A stretch of DNA of 64,000 nt from NCBI GenBank assembly GCA_905221615.1, contig CAJNDT010004035.1, positions 598,880 to 662,879 on the forward strand, in the 5' to 3' direction. A program made the translations under genes and the position numbers. The notes under the pieces were generated by a model that saw nothing but the letters and a program-made list of their open reading frames with translations, ran no database searches and had not been told where the DNA came from. The DNA is from Symbiodinium sp. CCMP2592. Lineage: Eukaryota > Sar > Dinophyceae > Suessiales > Symbiodiniaceae. Of the stretch, positions 21,017 to 32,641 are shown piece by piece (the first letter of the stretch is position 1; each line of letters opens with the position of its first letter).

Positions 21017-21904
21017 ATGGCCTCCTCCGCCTTCACTCCTGAATATTTGCAGTTGTTCTTGGTGTTTTTCGAGTCGTTGTCCGACCACCAACTGCTCCAA
21101 GTACGTGATGTATTACTACGAGCCCATCAGAATCGATCGACGTTGACTCCTATGACACCGGTGGCTACGACAACTACTCCACCACCTCCGGATGCTCCCC
21201 CACCTGCCACGGCGCTGCTCACCTCCAGTGACCCAGGCCCTTATTCCTCTTCTGGACCTCCAGTACTTCCACACAGCAGTGGTAGAGCAGCTGTGGTGCC
21301 TGCGACTCCCATGGGACCACCACCGATTCCTTCTCATTTGGATCCTTCTCATTTGGATCCCTCCCAGCGCCAGACCCTACCACGACTTCGCAGACGGGAC
21401 CGTGACTATCCCCGAGATGAAGACCGTTCTCGCCCTGCAGACCGCGATCGGGATCGTCATCGCCGGCGACGTCGCTCAGTATCGTCACCTCCTGCTGACC
21501 CACTACCTGCCGGCCCTTCTTCTCCTCTGATGTCATCTACCTCGGGATATTCTGATGCCAACCCGATCGGCCACACAGCTCCACCCCCCGCCGTCTCCAA
21601 GCACTCTGGACGCCCTCTTGCACCTAAGGTCGATGCTGACGGTACTGTCATTTACGTGCCTGTCAAAGCCCGACCACAAGTTCCACCTCCGCGGACCACA
21701 ACGGCGACAACTGGCCGATCCCGCAGTCGGCGTCGCCGCCGCGATCGTGCTGACCGAGACCGTGACGATCGTGAGGATCCTGACCGCTCTCGAGGTGCGC
21801 GTGATGTTCCCCATCGCGATCGAGACCGCGATCGACACCGACGGGATGTGAGCGGCGACCAGCAGCGGCCACCCTTGACTCTCTACTCCGTCGCTCGGGC
21901 CTGA
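21017..21904 (+). CDS. Element ORF B, unit 2
   Basis: 295 residues, identical to the unit-1 protein (RD/RS-rich, helical N-terminus). A leader-like motif lies at 20973-20986. Confidence 0.7.
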   Translation: MASSAFTPEYLQLFLVFFESLSDHQLLQVRDVLLRAHQNRSTLTPMTPVATTTTPPPPDAPPPATALLTSSDPGPYSSSGPPVLPHSSGRAAVVPATPMGPPPIPSHLDPSHLDPSQRQTLPRLRRRDRDYPRDEDRSRPADRDRDRHRRRRRSVSSPPADPLPAGPSSPLMSSTSGYSDANPIGHTAPPPAVSKHSGRPLAPKVDADGTVIYVPVKARPQVPPPRTTTATTGRSRSRRRRRDRADRDRDDREDPDRSRGARDVPHRDRDRDRHRRDVSGDQQRPPLTLYSVARA

Positions 21905-22008
21905 ACAAAACATGCGCCCCCCGCGGACTCTGCGCCTCCTTGTTTCTTGGTTGTTCCGCAGCCATTTCCTACATCATTCCACAGTCTTGCGCTTCCCTGA
22001 CACCACAC

Positions 22009-22620
22009 ATGTCTTTCCGACGCTCTGCTCCCTTTTCATCCTCTGCCTCCTCTTCCTGCTCGACATTGTCGTCATCCACTTCGGCAACTGTTCTGGAGTA
22101 CTTGAACGTATTAACTGATCCTTTCATTCTCTTCCGGGTGTTCTTACCATTCCTGGAACTTCGTCTACGTACAGCTCTCGTCCCTCCGGACTCGATCATG
22201 GACACTGCCTCTGCCCGTACACCTGCTCCGGACTCCACTTTAAGGTGCCTCTTTCCTATTGCTGAACTACATGGCCAGGCCCTTGCGTTCCGGACGGAAC
22301 GCGACTATCACCTTCACTATGCCCTCGCCGAGATTACATTTCATCCCCGTGCCGTTGCTTCTTTGATGGTGACCTGCTCGCGAACATATTACGCAGTACG
22401 AGCCCTTCTTCGTGATCGTGGACTTCAATATGCCTTCTACGTGGAACGCACCCCCGATCTTCCACGGTCACATTCTTCTCGACCGCGCCTGTCCATTTTC
22501 CATCCGTTTTGTCCACAACAAGTCCGTGGCATGGCGTTACACCGTGGACTTCAGCATTGGGTCTTCATTCCCTCCAGCTACCAGGAGTTACCTCTGATCC
22601 GGCTCGGACGTTTCTCATGA
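22009..22620 (+). CDS. Element ORF C, unit 2
   Basis: 203 residues, identical to unit 1. The motif is at 21956-21969. Confidence 0.7.
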   Translation: MSFRRSAPFSSSASSSCSTLSSSTSATVLEYLNVLTDPFILFRVFLPFLELRLRTALVPPDSIMDTASARTPAPDSTLRCLFPIAELHGQALAFRTERDYHLHYALAEITFHPRAVASLMVTCSRTYYAVRALLRDRGLQYAFYVERTPDLPRSHSSRPRLSIFHPFCPQQVRGMALHRGLQHWVFIPSSYQELPLIRLGRFS

Positions 22621-22755
22621 TGCGCGCTCAGGACCTGGACAAAGAGGACTATTTGCTACTGCGCAGTTCCTAAGCGAGCTCATTTCCCGCAGCCGTTTTT
22701 ATTTTGGCTCCTTTCGCCTGCTTCCTCACGCCTCCTCCCATTCTTCCTCCTCCTG

Positions 22756-24240
22756 ATGCCTCCACACCGTTCTCGCACTCCACCTTCCCGACACCATCGT
22801 CTACATGGACGTGATGAACCTTCTCGACATGATCCCTATTCGTCCCAGCGGAACATGACGACGCAACCTCCCAGGTCGGGGTCCTTCCGGGACAATCGCG
22901 CATACAGCCGGACGTCTCCTCCTCGGTCCCGACGACATCGCAGCCGCACTCCGGTGTCCAACACGCCGGAACATCACCGCCACCGCAACCGTGGCCCTTC
23001 GATCAGACAACATCGACATCGAGATCCTGACGCTGATTCTCCCCCACGACGCCGACTACACTATTCTTCACCACGGCCATCGTCTCGACGACATCCTCTT
23101 CCTTCCGCCTCTGACCGACGGGCACCACACTCTGACAGCCGGGTGCACTCCACTCCTCCACCTCATGATGATCCATCCCACTATTCTTCCTCCGGTGCAC
23201 CTCCAGCTCGACGTGAACCTCGCCGTGATCGTCGCGATCCTCCTTCCGCTCGGGATCATCGCCTACTTCAAGAACGCTACGAAGACATCTATTCGCTCGG
23301 CGCCAACTGGGAAACCACCGACCTCTTCCTTGATGCGAACCCAGACCGCGGTTTCCCTTTACCGCGCAATGTCGTAGACACTGCCTTTACCCGGCGTCTC
23401 GGCATCGCCGAAATGCCTATTCATCTCGTCCCTATTGTGTCGCTTACCCCGAATGCGGGACAAGCATGGATCGTCCGCCTGCTGGCGGCTGGCCGCCCTC
23501 TGGTGATCGAAATTTTCAGGACGCGGCAGGAAGCGCTGTTGGCGTCATTCATTATTCGGACGCTCCGCAAGTCCTCGGACCAATACGACATCTCTGATGT
23601 CCTTAAACAACTACATGACAATCACACAGTCGCTACCGAAGGCCCACGCGACCTTACCGTATGGGCGTATCGCGCTCAGCTCTTGCAACACGTGGCGGAC
23701 AAGGTTGCTGTGACGATTAATGATCTACTACCCCACGGAGAAGGTGCAGCCGGAGGACGACCTGGACTTCTGGAACAAATTCAACGATTGCAGCAGGACA
23801 ACGACCAGCTCAGGATGCTTGCCGCTGGCACGGGCGCCGAGACCCTACCTCATCCACTTGCAGAACCGAACCCTCCACCAGATGCCGCCACCAGACTCCG
23901 GGACTCCTTTTCCAAGTTCGAACGACTCGATCGCCGTGCTGTCCTCGCGTCCAACTCCCCCAAATCCGCCTCTACCGCCGATGTGAAGAAATGGCTCGAC
24001 GGTCTCATCAAGCTCCATCGCGAATCCTACACACCGAAGCTCACCGAGTTGCAGGGCATCTTGAAAGAGGCCACCGCGGGCGTCTTACCACCCTTGGACA
24101 AAACCCTTGTAGATTGGGGACTGACCGTCAGTTTGGCTTCCAAGTTGTCTGAAGTCAACCAACAAAAGCTCTTAGCGATGACGGCGGTCCTCTCCGCCTT
24201 CCAGCCAGCCGCGGTTCCTGCTACTGCTCCCAGCACATGA
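22756..24240 (+). CDS. Element ORF D, unit 2: intact coiled-coil protein
   Basis: 494 residues, the complete form. Residues 1-165 are an Arg/His/Ser/Pro-rich, RS-like disordered arm. About 170-330 is a mixed alpha/beta domain (ERYEDIYSLGANWETTDLF, then LVIEIFRTRQEALLASFIIR). Next is a heptad stretch LLEQIQRLQQDNDQLRMLA about 360, and then an alpha-helical C-terminal domain (WLDGLIKLHRESY, LSEVNQQKLLAMTAVLSAF). The build resembles a nucleic-acid-binding structural protein with an oligomerising coil; that role is inferred. Silent changes near 23170 and 23946 support this frame. Confidence 0.75.
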   Translation: MPPHRSRTPPSRHHRLHGRDEPSRHDPYSSQRNMTTQPPRSGSFRDNRAYSRTSPPRSRRHRSRTPVSNTPEHHRHRNRGPSIRQHRHRDPDADSPPRRRLHYSSPRPSSRRHPLPSASDRRAPHSDSRVHSTPPPHDDPSHYSSSGAPPARREPRRDRRDPPSARDHRLLQERYEDIYSLGANWETTDLFLDANPDRGFPLPRNVVDTAFTRRLGIAEMPIHLVPIVSLTPNAGQAWIVRLLAAGRPLVIEIFRTRQEALLASFIIRTLRKSSDQYDISDVLKQLHDNHTVATEGPRDLTVWAYRAQLLQHVADKVAVTINDLLPHGEGAAGGRPGLLEQIQRLQQDNDQLRMLAAGTGAETLPHPLAEPNPPPDAATRLRDSFSKFERLDRRAVLASNSPKSASTADVKKWLDGLIKLHRESYTPKLTELQGILKEATAGVLPPLDKTLVDWGLTVSLASKLSEVNQQKLLAMTAVLSAFQPAAVPATAPST

Positions 24241-24411
24241 ATGTGATCGTCCTCACTGTCCTTCAGATGGCACTTCGCATCAACTGCTACCATCGTGGGG
24301 GTGGCCGCAGTCGAACGGAAACAGTCTGCAACGTTGCTTGCCTGCCTGGACGTTGAGTCATATGTTTACACTTTCCGCAGCCGTTTCCTTAAGGGTTTTG
24401 ATATTAATACC

Positions 24412-25014
24412 ATGCCGCTCCAGCTTTCCACACTTCCTTGCGGATTTTTGCATCAGCTCCTGGACTACCACCAGAACTTGTTCGCGTACGCCGTGGCCGC
24501 GACCCACCCTCCTATTGATGGCAGTCCAGGCAATTCTATTCGGCAGACCACACGACATCCCGATGACATCATGATCCGTGACCGTCTTGCAGAGCTCATT
24601 GACCGTCACACTAACCTCTTCTACGGGTTCTTCCGCGTTGGGGACAACTATTATCATGGCCTATTTGTTCTTACCTTCGACATCGGCGTCATTTCGGCAC
24701 TTTCGGCCACCAACCGCCATCTGAATGATGCACTCGCCATTTACCTTCTCGCTCGCTCCATGACCACAGTTGCCCTCCTACCCGCGGATCGTTCTGAACC
24801 TCCTGATCTTCTTCGTCGGCGTCTTCCACTTGGCTCAGAGTTCTCCAGCATTGTGCGGTTCTCCTCTTTGACATACCGCCTGGGCATTCCCTCCTATTTG
24901 ACTGAGTTCGATTGCACGGAGGTCCCCCGCAGTCGTCTATTCCGATTACGACTCCATGCCTTCGGCACCGCCTTGCAGAGCAGACATCTTCAGGACACCT
25001 CCTGGAGCGGATGA
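24412..25014 (+). CDS. Element ORF E, unit 2
   Basis: 200 residues, identical to unit 1; member of the DNxYHGLF pair with ORF F. Confidence 0.75.
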   Translation: MPLQLSTLPCGFLHQLLDYHQNLFAYAVAATHPPIDGSPGNSIRQTTRHPDDIMIRDRLAELIDRHTNLFYGFFRVGDNYYHGLFVLTFDIGVISALSATNRHLNDALAIYLLARSMTTVALLPADRSEPPDLLRRRLPLGSEFSSIVRFSSLTYRLGIPSYLTEFDCTEVPRSRLFRLRLHAFGTALQSRHLQDTSWSG

Positions 25015-25146
25015 TCGTGGGATATAAAGACTCCTCACTTGTCCTTTTCATCACTGACTTCATTCCCTCTGAGTTATTTTCCGTGTCCTCTACCCGCAGC
25101 CGTTTCAGCTAATTGGCTTACCCTTCATCCACTTGCTCGTCACACC

Positions 25147-25911
25147 ATGGCGAACTTGGCACCGGAGGCACTGGTGGACCTTCCTACTACCTCTGAATAC
25201 CGCGAATGGGTCGCAGCTGCTCGAGAATCTCGCAGAGATCGCACTACACCGACCTCCTCGACCACCTATGTCTCATTATCCTCTGGAGAGAACCGTACGA
25301 TTCCCATCTTCACCGACGTCCCGGTCAATTTTTGGCTTTCTCCTTTCATTGTGATGCGAGGCTGGTTGGTTCCGTTCTCCTCGACCTCACCGCGACCGCA
25401 CATCCACCAGATTATGCACGAGGTGATGACGGAGGCCTGTAACATGTACTATGAGGTCGTCCAGATCGCGGATAATTCTTACCATGGGTTGTTCGAGATT
25501 ATACTCGACTTGTATCTCACCACGCAGCTCCTCCGGGTCAACCGCAATATGAACTATGAAGTCATTCACTTCTTGCACGGGCGCAACATTACCCACTTCA
25601 TTACTCGGGACGTTCATCAACCTCGACCCGCTCAACTACTACCAGGTGAACCTACTCCCCGTATGCGCGGACCGTTTCTGCCTCCACGCATCCTACCCAT
25701 CGGCACCACCTACGCTGACGTGGTCCGGTTTTCAGATGCGGTTCTGACATTGATGATCCCTCATGAAATTCACACCTGGGAGGCTCTTGAGTTGTTGCAA
25801 ACACAGCTACGGTGTCTACGCGCCCGCTCCTACCTGTTGCTGGGACAATGTCTTCATTACCACCGCCGTGTGTTCTTCACCGCAGCCTCCGCCAACGATG
25901 TGGATCCATGA
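25147..25911 (+). CDS. Element ORF F, unit 2
   Basis: 254 residues. Carries T and P in place of R and S near 25298, and M in place of T near 25664, relative to unit 1. Otherwise the same E-paralogous protein. Confidence 0.75.
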   Translation: MANLAPEALVDLPTTSEYREWVAAARESRRDRTTPTSSTTYVSLSSGENRTIPIFTDVPVNFWLSPFIVMRGWLVPFSSTSPRPHIHQIMHEVMTEACNMYYEVVQIADNSYHGLFEIILDLYLTTQLLRVNRNMNYEVIHFLHGRNITHFITRDVHQPRPAQLLPGEPTPRMRGPFLPPRILPIGTTYADVVRFSDAVLTLMIPHEIHTWEALELLQTQLRCLRARSYLLLGQCLHYHRRVFFTAASANDVDP

Positions 25912-26087
25912 CGCCGTGCTCCGCATCCTGGTCCTCATACACTCTTTTTGACTGCCCGCACGGAAAAGATCCTATGCTCGATGCCCCATTCTTTTCATGT
26001 GCAATTCTTTTCTCTGATTTATGGATCCCGCAGCCGTTTCTCCCATTGGTTTACAATACGGCCGCGTCCTTCTTCACGCCGAGCTCT

Positions 26088-26498
26088 ATGAAACGATCAG
26101 CCGCTGTCGCAGGACTACCTACCCCACCTAACCTAATACGTCTGCGTGTTCTGATTCCAGCCTGGTTCCTTTGCTGTGATCTACCCGATGACGGTGGACA
26201 TGCAGAGTGGTTTGACTTTCATGTGTGGAGCGACATGCTCATTGATCATGTGAAACAACGACTCTCGCAACTGCTTCACCAACGCCATGGTCGTTACTTG
26301 CACCCATCGCACTTTCAGTTACTCCAGGGCGACCGACACCTCTCCTACATGAGGAGCACCACTGCGATTGCCACCGTCAAGGACGCTGAAATCCTCCGAG
26401 AAGAACCCGCTTGTGGCAGTCTACTTGAAGCCCGCCGAACGACCTGGCAACCGGCCATTGAACTACCTCCTGGTACCACACCGACTTGGAGACGTTGA
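26088..26498 (+). CDS. Element ORF G, unit 2
   Basis: 136 residues, identical to the unit-1 possible beta-grasp protein. Confidence 0.6.
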   Translation: MKRSAAVAGLPTPPNLIRLRVLIPAWFLCCDLPDDGGHAEWFDFHVWSDMLIDHVKQRLSQLLHQRHGRYLHPSHFQLLQGDRHLSYMRSTTAIATVKDAEILREEPACGSLLEARRTTWQPAIELPPGTTPTWRR

Positions 26499-26581
26499 CG
26501 GCAAAACAGCTTGCTGCCGCCCTTTGTGATGTGTTTCTTGTTCTCCTTTGCATACATGCCGCAGCCGTTTCGATCATCATC

Positions 26582-27076
26582 ATGAGTGTTCCCTTCCCCA
26601 TTGCCTCGCTCGCACACATCACCTCGTACCTGCAGTACATCGATGTGATCTTGGAGTTGCACGACGATGCTGACGACTCCCCAGAATCACATGACAACTT
26701 GCCTTTGTGGGTGACCAGGTCGTGCGCTCTGATTACCAACTCCATGCGAAGGGCCCGGCTTCAATGCGGCACACCGAGATTGATTCGACACGGATACCAT
26801 GAAGCAGTCTTTCGCGTCTCCCTACAACATGTGAGTTTATTCATTTGTCAGACAACAGCAGCTGTTTGTTCGGAATGGTGCCACGTTCTACGTGATTGTC
26901 TCGATGCCACTGAACATTTGCAATTACACCTCGCCCGCATCCCACAAGCTGCTCTACGGCAAGGTGCTCCGTGCAAACTCTTCTACTGGGACGACGAGGA
27001 AGGCGTGGAAACATCTATTTCGATACTACGAGCTGCCCTAAAAGTTCGTCGCGTACGTTTTCAGCATCTCTCTTGA
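26582..27076 (+). CDS. Element ORF H, unit 2
   Basis: 164 residues with the same protein sequence as unit 1; silent changes near 26690 and 26902. Confidence 0.7.
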   Translation: MSVPFPIASLAHITSYLQYIDVILELHDDADDSPESHDNLPLWVTRSCALITNSMRRARLQCGTPRLIRHGYHEAVFRVSLQHVSLFICQTTAAVCSEWCHVLRDCLDATEHLQLHLARIPQAALRQGAPCKLFYWDDEEGVETSISILRAALKVRRVRFQHLS

Positions 27077-27215
27077 TTCTCTCTCTTGATTCACTCCATA
27101 CCGCCCTGCCATCGGAAAACCGTCCGACCTTGCTATCCTTTGTTGCGCTTGCTTGCCCCTTCCCTTTGGTCCGCAGCCGTATATTCTCGGGACGCTTCAT
27201 GCCCCCCCCCCACCT

Positions 27216-30200
27216 ATGCCCATGGTCCATGAACGGCGCCGGTCTCGCACTCCACGTCGACACCATTCTGTACGTGCGGAATGCCCTCCTCATGCACGAG
27301 TACGAGGCAACAGACAAGCTCAGACCAGACAAGCTCGACTCATTGATTTTCTACATCAGGGCCCACTTCACCCACTGTATCGCCGTTTTGCCAATGGCCA
27401 GTCGGTGTACCCGCTTTCTTTCGAGTCCACCGATGCTTTACTACTCGTCAACGAGGTCATTCGCCAATTGACAGAAGGTTCTCCATTGTCACCAGCACAA
27501 TTTTCTGCACTACGTGATGATGACGTTGCCCACCACCTACGACATGAACTCTTCCCTTCCTCATCATCCTCTACCTCTTCAACATCCCGGCCAGTCATGG
27601 GTTTCAATCATCTGAGGAGATCACAGACATCTGACAGTCTACCACTCCGAGCAACCTCGACCTCATCTTTGCGACGCTCTACGACCAGGACATCCACAAC
27701 TCCGTCTACATCTTCAACCTTATGGATTCCACCACCCCCTCTCGATGCCATGTTCTCTCACCGTCCAGATCCCACACACAGGCCGTCTCCACCTCGAGTA
27801 CATTATACCTGTCCTTCCTCATGTGACATGTCCCAGCCACCTCGGACTCCCGCATCTTCCTCTACAGGTCTAACTTCCTCGACCAGGACGTCCCTTACCA
27901 CACCAACCGGCTGGACTAAAGACTCGGACCTCAAGATTGATGGATTGACATCGGCACTACGACCAACTTTGCCTTCGATCTCCGACTCGCGCATCCATGA
28001 GTGGTTGGTCAGCAGATACGCACTGACACGCGTTCAGGTTGCTCACACCTTACAAACCTCCGCTCTCCGACTCCTCTTCTGCCTGGAGATCTTCAGCTTT
28101 GACCACTTTTTCGCAGAAGATTTGGGAGACGACGAGAACGACGTTCCACAATTATCTCCGCGAACCCCAGCTCGTCACCGCCTACCACCTCATCCACACC
28201 GACTTCTTACATCTTTCCTAGACTTTTACATTGCGGCATTGCCGATTATACGACAAGTTCTTCCACATCATGTCTTTGGACGTCTCTCCTGGGTACGTGC
28301 TCTGTGGTTCCTACAACTTCATCGCCTACGGTTCGCCACTACTACCAACCATCGCGGTCTCCAGGATTTATTCTTCAATTTGGACGTACAGCCGTACACT
28401 CTGCGACATCATTTACAGTCCAACGTCGTCTACATCAAAGTCTCCCACAAACACCCCGGATGGTACATCGGCTCCACCATCCACACGATCATTGACCGGG
28501 AAGTTAGCCGCCGCTCCAAATATAATCAACTTTGTTCCGGCACTCAAGCGTTCTTCGAGCCTGCCTTACGCATTTGGCACGCTGCCGGTACCTACGACCA
28601 TCACCTACCTATTACTTTACAGCACCGACCTACTGAAGAACAAGTCCGCGCCTTGGAACAATCTCTAATTGCCACATATCATCCACACTTGAATGCCCCT
28701 TTCGTCTACACGTTCCTACGGAAATTGGGAGTACAGCTGGAAGCACCCATGGTCACCACCTTCTTGGAGGGTGGCAACGGTGCTCGTCTCCTACGTGCTC
28801 ATCATCGCTACACACACTACCGGGATCTACCGGAACTCCTTGGCACTCGCTCCCTCATCGAGCAACGGGAGACCCTGGCCACAATCATACAATATGTCGG
28901 CAGCAATGGCGTTCTCAAGTTTTTCTCACAACGAGTTCTACGTCGGAATGGCACTCCGATAGCCTACCTTTACTTACTCGTACGCTTCCTTGTCTTCGTG
29001 GATGAGCCACATCAAACACGTGCCCTACAAGCTTTACGTCTAGCCCTTCGCTACAAAGGAGGAGATATCCCGCCTCGTCACCGATTACTTCCTCTTCCTC
29101 AATTGGCTCATGACTTTTTACGACAAGCTCAACATTGGTTGGACAGCTACATACTTCATCACCGAGAATGGTTCCCACCTTACCATCTACCACGATACAC
29201 CATCACCGAGAAGAAGGCCCCTACGCTTGGTCAAACCTTGTTCAATCACCACGCATGGCTACGATTGTGGGACCCAGAGAAACCCTTCTTGTGCTGTTGT
29301 CAACAACTACCAGGACAACGCACACCCTCGGACCATGTCGCAGCCCCAGCCGATGTCGTTCTGAACGAATCCATCTTTCGGGAAAACATGAGCGACGGCC
29401 GATGGTTGACCAAATCCCAATTTCGCAGGTACAGTGGCCCCTTTGAACCGATGGTTCAAGTTGTGGCGACAACCCGACCAATCTTTACTTCGCTGGCAAG
29501 TCTTTGTCTCACACCAATGGCAACTCCACAGCCAAACTCTACGGATGCGTCCTGACGGCAGACAGTTACGCGAACTCAAGAACTTACGGGAAAGCTCGGA
29601 GCACATCGTGATCTCCCCTATTGATCATGGACCGCATTTGGCTTATGCATTTTGTCCTCGACAATACTTCGACATCTTGACCAAGACTTTCTTGGATCCT
29701 GCAGTCTTCTGGCGACGAGACACCAACCCGATGCAGCTATCGGAACACATACAACGAGCGATCAAACGACATGTTCCCACACGTTATCACTGGGCCCTGG
29801 CACCCAAAGCAGCTTTGCCGTATGCCTACGTGCTCCCCAAGCCCTCCAAACAATTCCTGAAGGGTCGCCCGATTGTCAGCTATTCCAACACGTGGTGTGC
29901 CACGCTCGCGAAATTTCTTTCTACCGCGGTCCTACAGATGCTACAGACTGTTGTTCCACCTCAGTTCGTGTCTCCTACCGTCCACTCCATCATCCAGACG
30001 TTCATCCATGCCTTCCGCAACAACCCGGTCACCGTGGAACTTCAGCTACTTCAACAAGATCTTTCTGGTTTCTTCACTTCGGTTCCACATGATCGCATTT
30101 ACCACTCGATCTCGTCGTTGACAGACATGTTCGCTCGCCACCAACAGATTCCCTTGGACTCCGACATACAGATCACGATGCGGGACCGCAATTCACTTGG

Positions 30201-30917
30201 TCGCCTATTTCGAGGCCGATATCGAAAAGCCGGTTCACATTACAAACCTCTATGCCTTCGTGACTTACCTTCATTGGTTATGTTCTTGCTACGTCACTCC
30301 TTTTTCACAGTTGGCACGGAGATTTTGGTACAACATCGCGGGGCCTCTATGGGCTCACCCTCCTTCGGATTTGGGATGGGGAACTGGAATCCCTGGATGG
30401 TTGCCAACGACACCACTCCCACCGAGGCCACGATCCTCTTTCGTCATCCTCTACGTCCCCGTATGGTTGGTTCCAAGAGATATATTTACATCCACATTTC
30501 TATGGTCTTCCATTGGAATTGGAACATGTTCCGGGACAAGAACTACTGGGCACCGTCGTGGACACCGCACAACGTTCCATCCGACTCGTCCTTCCACGGA
30601 ACAGTATCTCGTTGCGCTCCCCGTGCTCAGTCTCTTCGACACGCAGGAACACTCAGGGACTGACCACACGGATTTATCTCATTTGCCGATTATCCTGGCC
30701 CAAAGCCGTCATTGCTCCTCAAGTTCGTGAACTTGTTCATCTATATCGTGAACGAGGTTTCTCTGAACGCTCACTGGAAGACGCCTCCCGGTCCGTACTC
30801 CGTCGTTTTGGACTACGTTGGCGACAGGTCAGTGAACCCCCCGGAAAACTTGCTCGCATGCGTGTATCGAACTGGCGCCCTTCAGTCCGTTTGTTGATTT
30901 ATTCGCAGGCATTTTAG
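27216..30917 (+). pseudogene. Element ORF I, unit 2: GIY-YIG-RT with an extra 2-bp deletion
   Basis: Same domains as unit 1, but near 29429 two T residues are missing (GGTACAG against GGTTTACAG). The frame therefore ends at 29555 and the RT part continues in another frame (29434-30663), with the thumb again in a further frame (30513-30917). The 3' end carries six Cs where unit 1 has five, giving a longer tail (KLARMRVSNWRPS) that is probably the original C-terminus. Substitutions before and after the breaks are mostly silent. This copy cannot make the fusion protein without recoding. Confidence 0.75.
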
Positions 30918-30944
30918 GTCAAGTCACCACCAGAGCCCTTCATC

Positions 30945-31790
30945 ATGGCCCCCGACTCCTATCTCTTGGACGACGTCACCTGGACACCAGACCCGGACAT
31001 GGACTCAGACCTGGACGCCTCCTCCGCCCATGATGCTGGTCTACCTCCCGCCGGTTCAGATGTTGATGGGGACCCCACACCTCATCACACCCTTCCTCTT
31101 TCTCCCTCTCCTCTCCCCAGAACACCCGCCAGTAAACGCCGTCGACGACATCGCCACCACACTACCTCCTCTTCTTCCACATCATCCCGACCTTCCAAGG
31201 CCACGTCAACATCATCTTCGACATCTTCATCGTCTTCATCCTCTTCTTTGTGCCCCACTACGGAACTACGAACACTGGACCCACCTATTCCCTCGTCCCG
31301 TTCGAAGACACGCCCACGGAAGACACCTTCGGGGACCAGCACTACCACTCCAGCGACAGGAGCTACACCAGCCCAGACCAATTCTCCCTCAGCGACATTA
31401 CACGCTCCCCCTCGTGTCCGAATTCCTCCCCGAGGAAATGGTTATACATTACATCGAGTACGCCGCAGCAAGTCGGGCACTACACATTCCACCGTATCAT
31501 TCCATGGAGATGCCGCAGAACGTCGCCGACAACAGTGGCTCCGACAATGGCGCCAATGCACTCCTGCCTCCCCGTACTATCAGGACGTGCAGAACTGCAT
31601 CAGACATCGCGCCCGCATTATGTTGGACATCATAGCACATGAACGAGGAGGACCCACTGCAGCTTCGGACAATTTACGGATACGACGCCGCTATCACCTA
31701 CCAGAAGACCAACTCATTCCTTTGGCACTCATCTACCGGGATTGCGCTGCTCGCCGACGACGGTCCGTCCGTGAAGTTCTGAGTACCTGA
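30945..31790 (+). CDS. Element ORF J, unit 2
   Basis: 281 residues; starts MAPDSYLLDD because of a 9-bp in-frame difference from unit 1. The leader relic lies just upstream (TCGCAGGCATTTTAGGTC then AAG). Acidic head, basic nuclear-signal-like cluster, Ser/Thr linker and Arg-rich tail as in unit 1. Confidence 0.7.
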   Translation: MAPDSYLLDDVTWTPDPDMDSDLDASSAHDAGLPPAGSDVDGDPTPHHTLPLSPSPLPRTPASKRRRRHRHHTTSSSSTSSRPSKATSTSSSTSSSSSSSSLCPTTELRTLDPPIPSSRSKTRPRKTPSGTSTTTPATGATPAQTNSPSATLHAPPRVRIPPRGNGYTLHRVRRSKSGTTHSTVSFHGDAAERRRQQWLRQWRQCTPASPYYQDVQNCIRHRARIMLDIIAHERGGPTAASDNLRIRRRYHLPEDQLIPLALIYRDCAARRRRSVREVLST

Positions 31791-31913
31791 TTCCACCGAG
31801 ATCCCGCTCTGGAAAACATGCCCGATCACTCCGTTTCGTCAGTTCCTTACCCGCAGCCTTTTCACCGCAGCTTTTCTGTACAAACACAGTTGGTTTCCCT
31901 TGCTCACCAACGA

Positions 31914-32492
31914 ATGGCTTCCTTCATTGACGTCCTCCCCTTGCTCCTCTCCTATTTCGAGATGCAGACTGTGATACAATTGGATCCCCGTCATTGCCAA
32001 CGTCCACACACTGACGACCGCCACACCACTCGTTCCGCCTTCTCCATTTTGACCGCACATCACGGCGATTGTTCCTGGCACCAATATGGCGTTTGGCAAC
32101 AGTTCCTCGCCGCCCTTCAAGATCACAAGATGAGCGCCCACAACTTCTTTGGCTTCCACCACGACAACACGGTGTTCACGATCTATCACTATCAGCCCTC
32201 GGTCATTGTATACTGCAATCAACTGTGTTGGCGAGCCCACGTCCACTTACGTTCTGCATCACGACTTTGCCTACGTGTCCGTATTCGAGACCCTACCCTA
32301 GCACAGTGGCGACCTACTTCGTCTGGACCCTGGATTACCACATGCTGGTGTTCAGCGCATTGCCTTTCCTTTTCCAAATGGACACCTACGATTTCTCGCC
32401 GCCACTCACCTCCTCCACCCATCGCTACGGACAATCCTTATTGGCAACAAGAACAACAACGACATGGTCTTCTTCCCGCTCTGAGACGGTGA
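31914..32492 (+). CDS. Element ORF K, unit 2
   Basis: 192 residues, identical to unit 1; the double leader-like motif lies upstream at about 31851-31878. Confidence 0.6.
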   Translation: MASFIDVLPLLLSYFEMQTVIQLDPRHCQRPHTDDRHTTRSAFSILTAHHGDCSWHQYGVWQQFLAALQDHKMSAHNFFGFHHDNTVFTIYHYQPSVIVYCNQLCWRAHVHLRSASRLCLRVRIRDPTLAQWRPTSSGPWITTCWCSAHCLSFSKWTPTISRRHSPPPPIATDNPYWQQEQQRHGLLPALRR

Positions 32493-32641
32493 AGCTTTGG
32501 AGGACACGGACGGCAATTTTTGAGACAAAGACCCTCACTTGCACATCTTGACCCTGGTCCTTTTGCTCCACCGCAGCCTTTTCAGCAATATTTGGTTAGT
32601 CCTCCGCCTCTCCTTTCCTTCCTTTCGTCGTCCGTACACTC

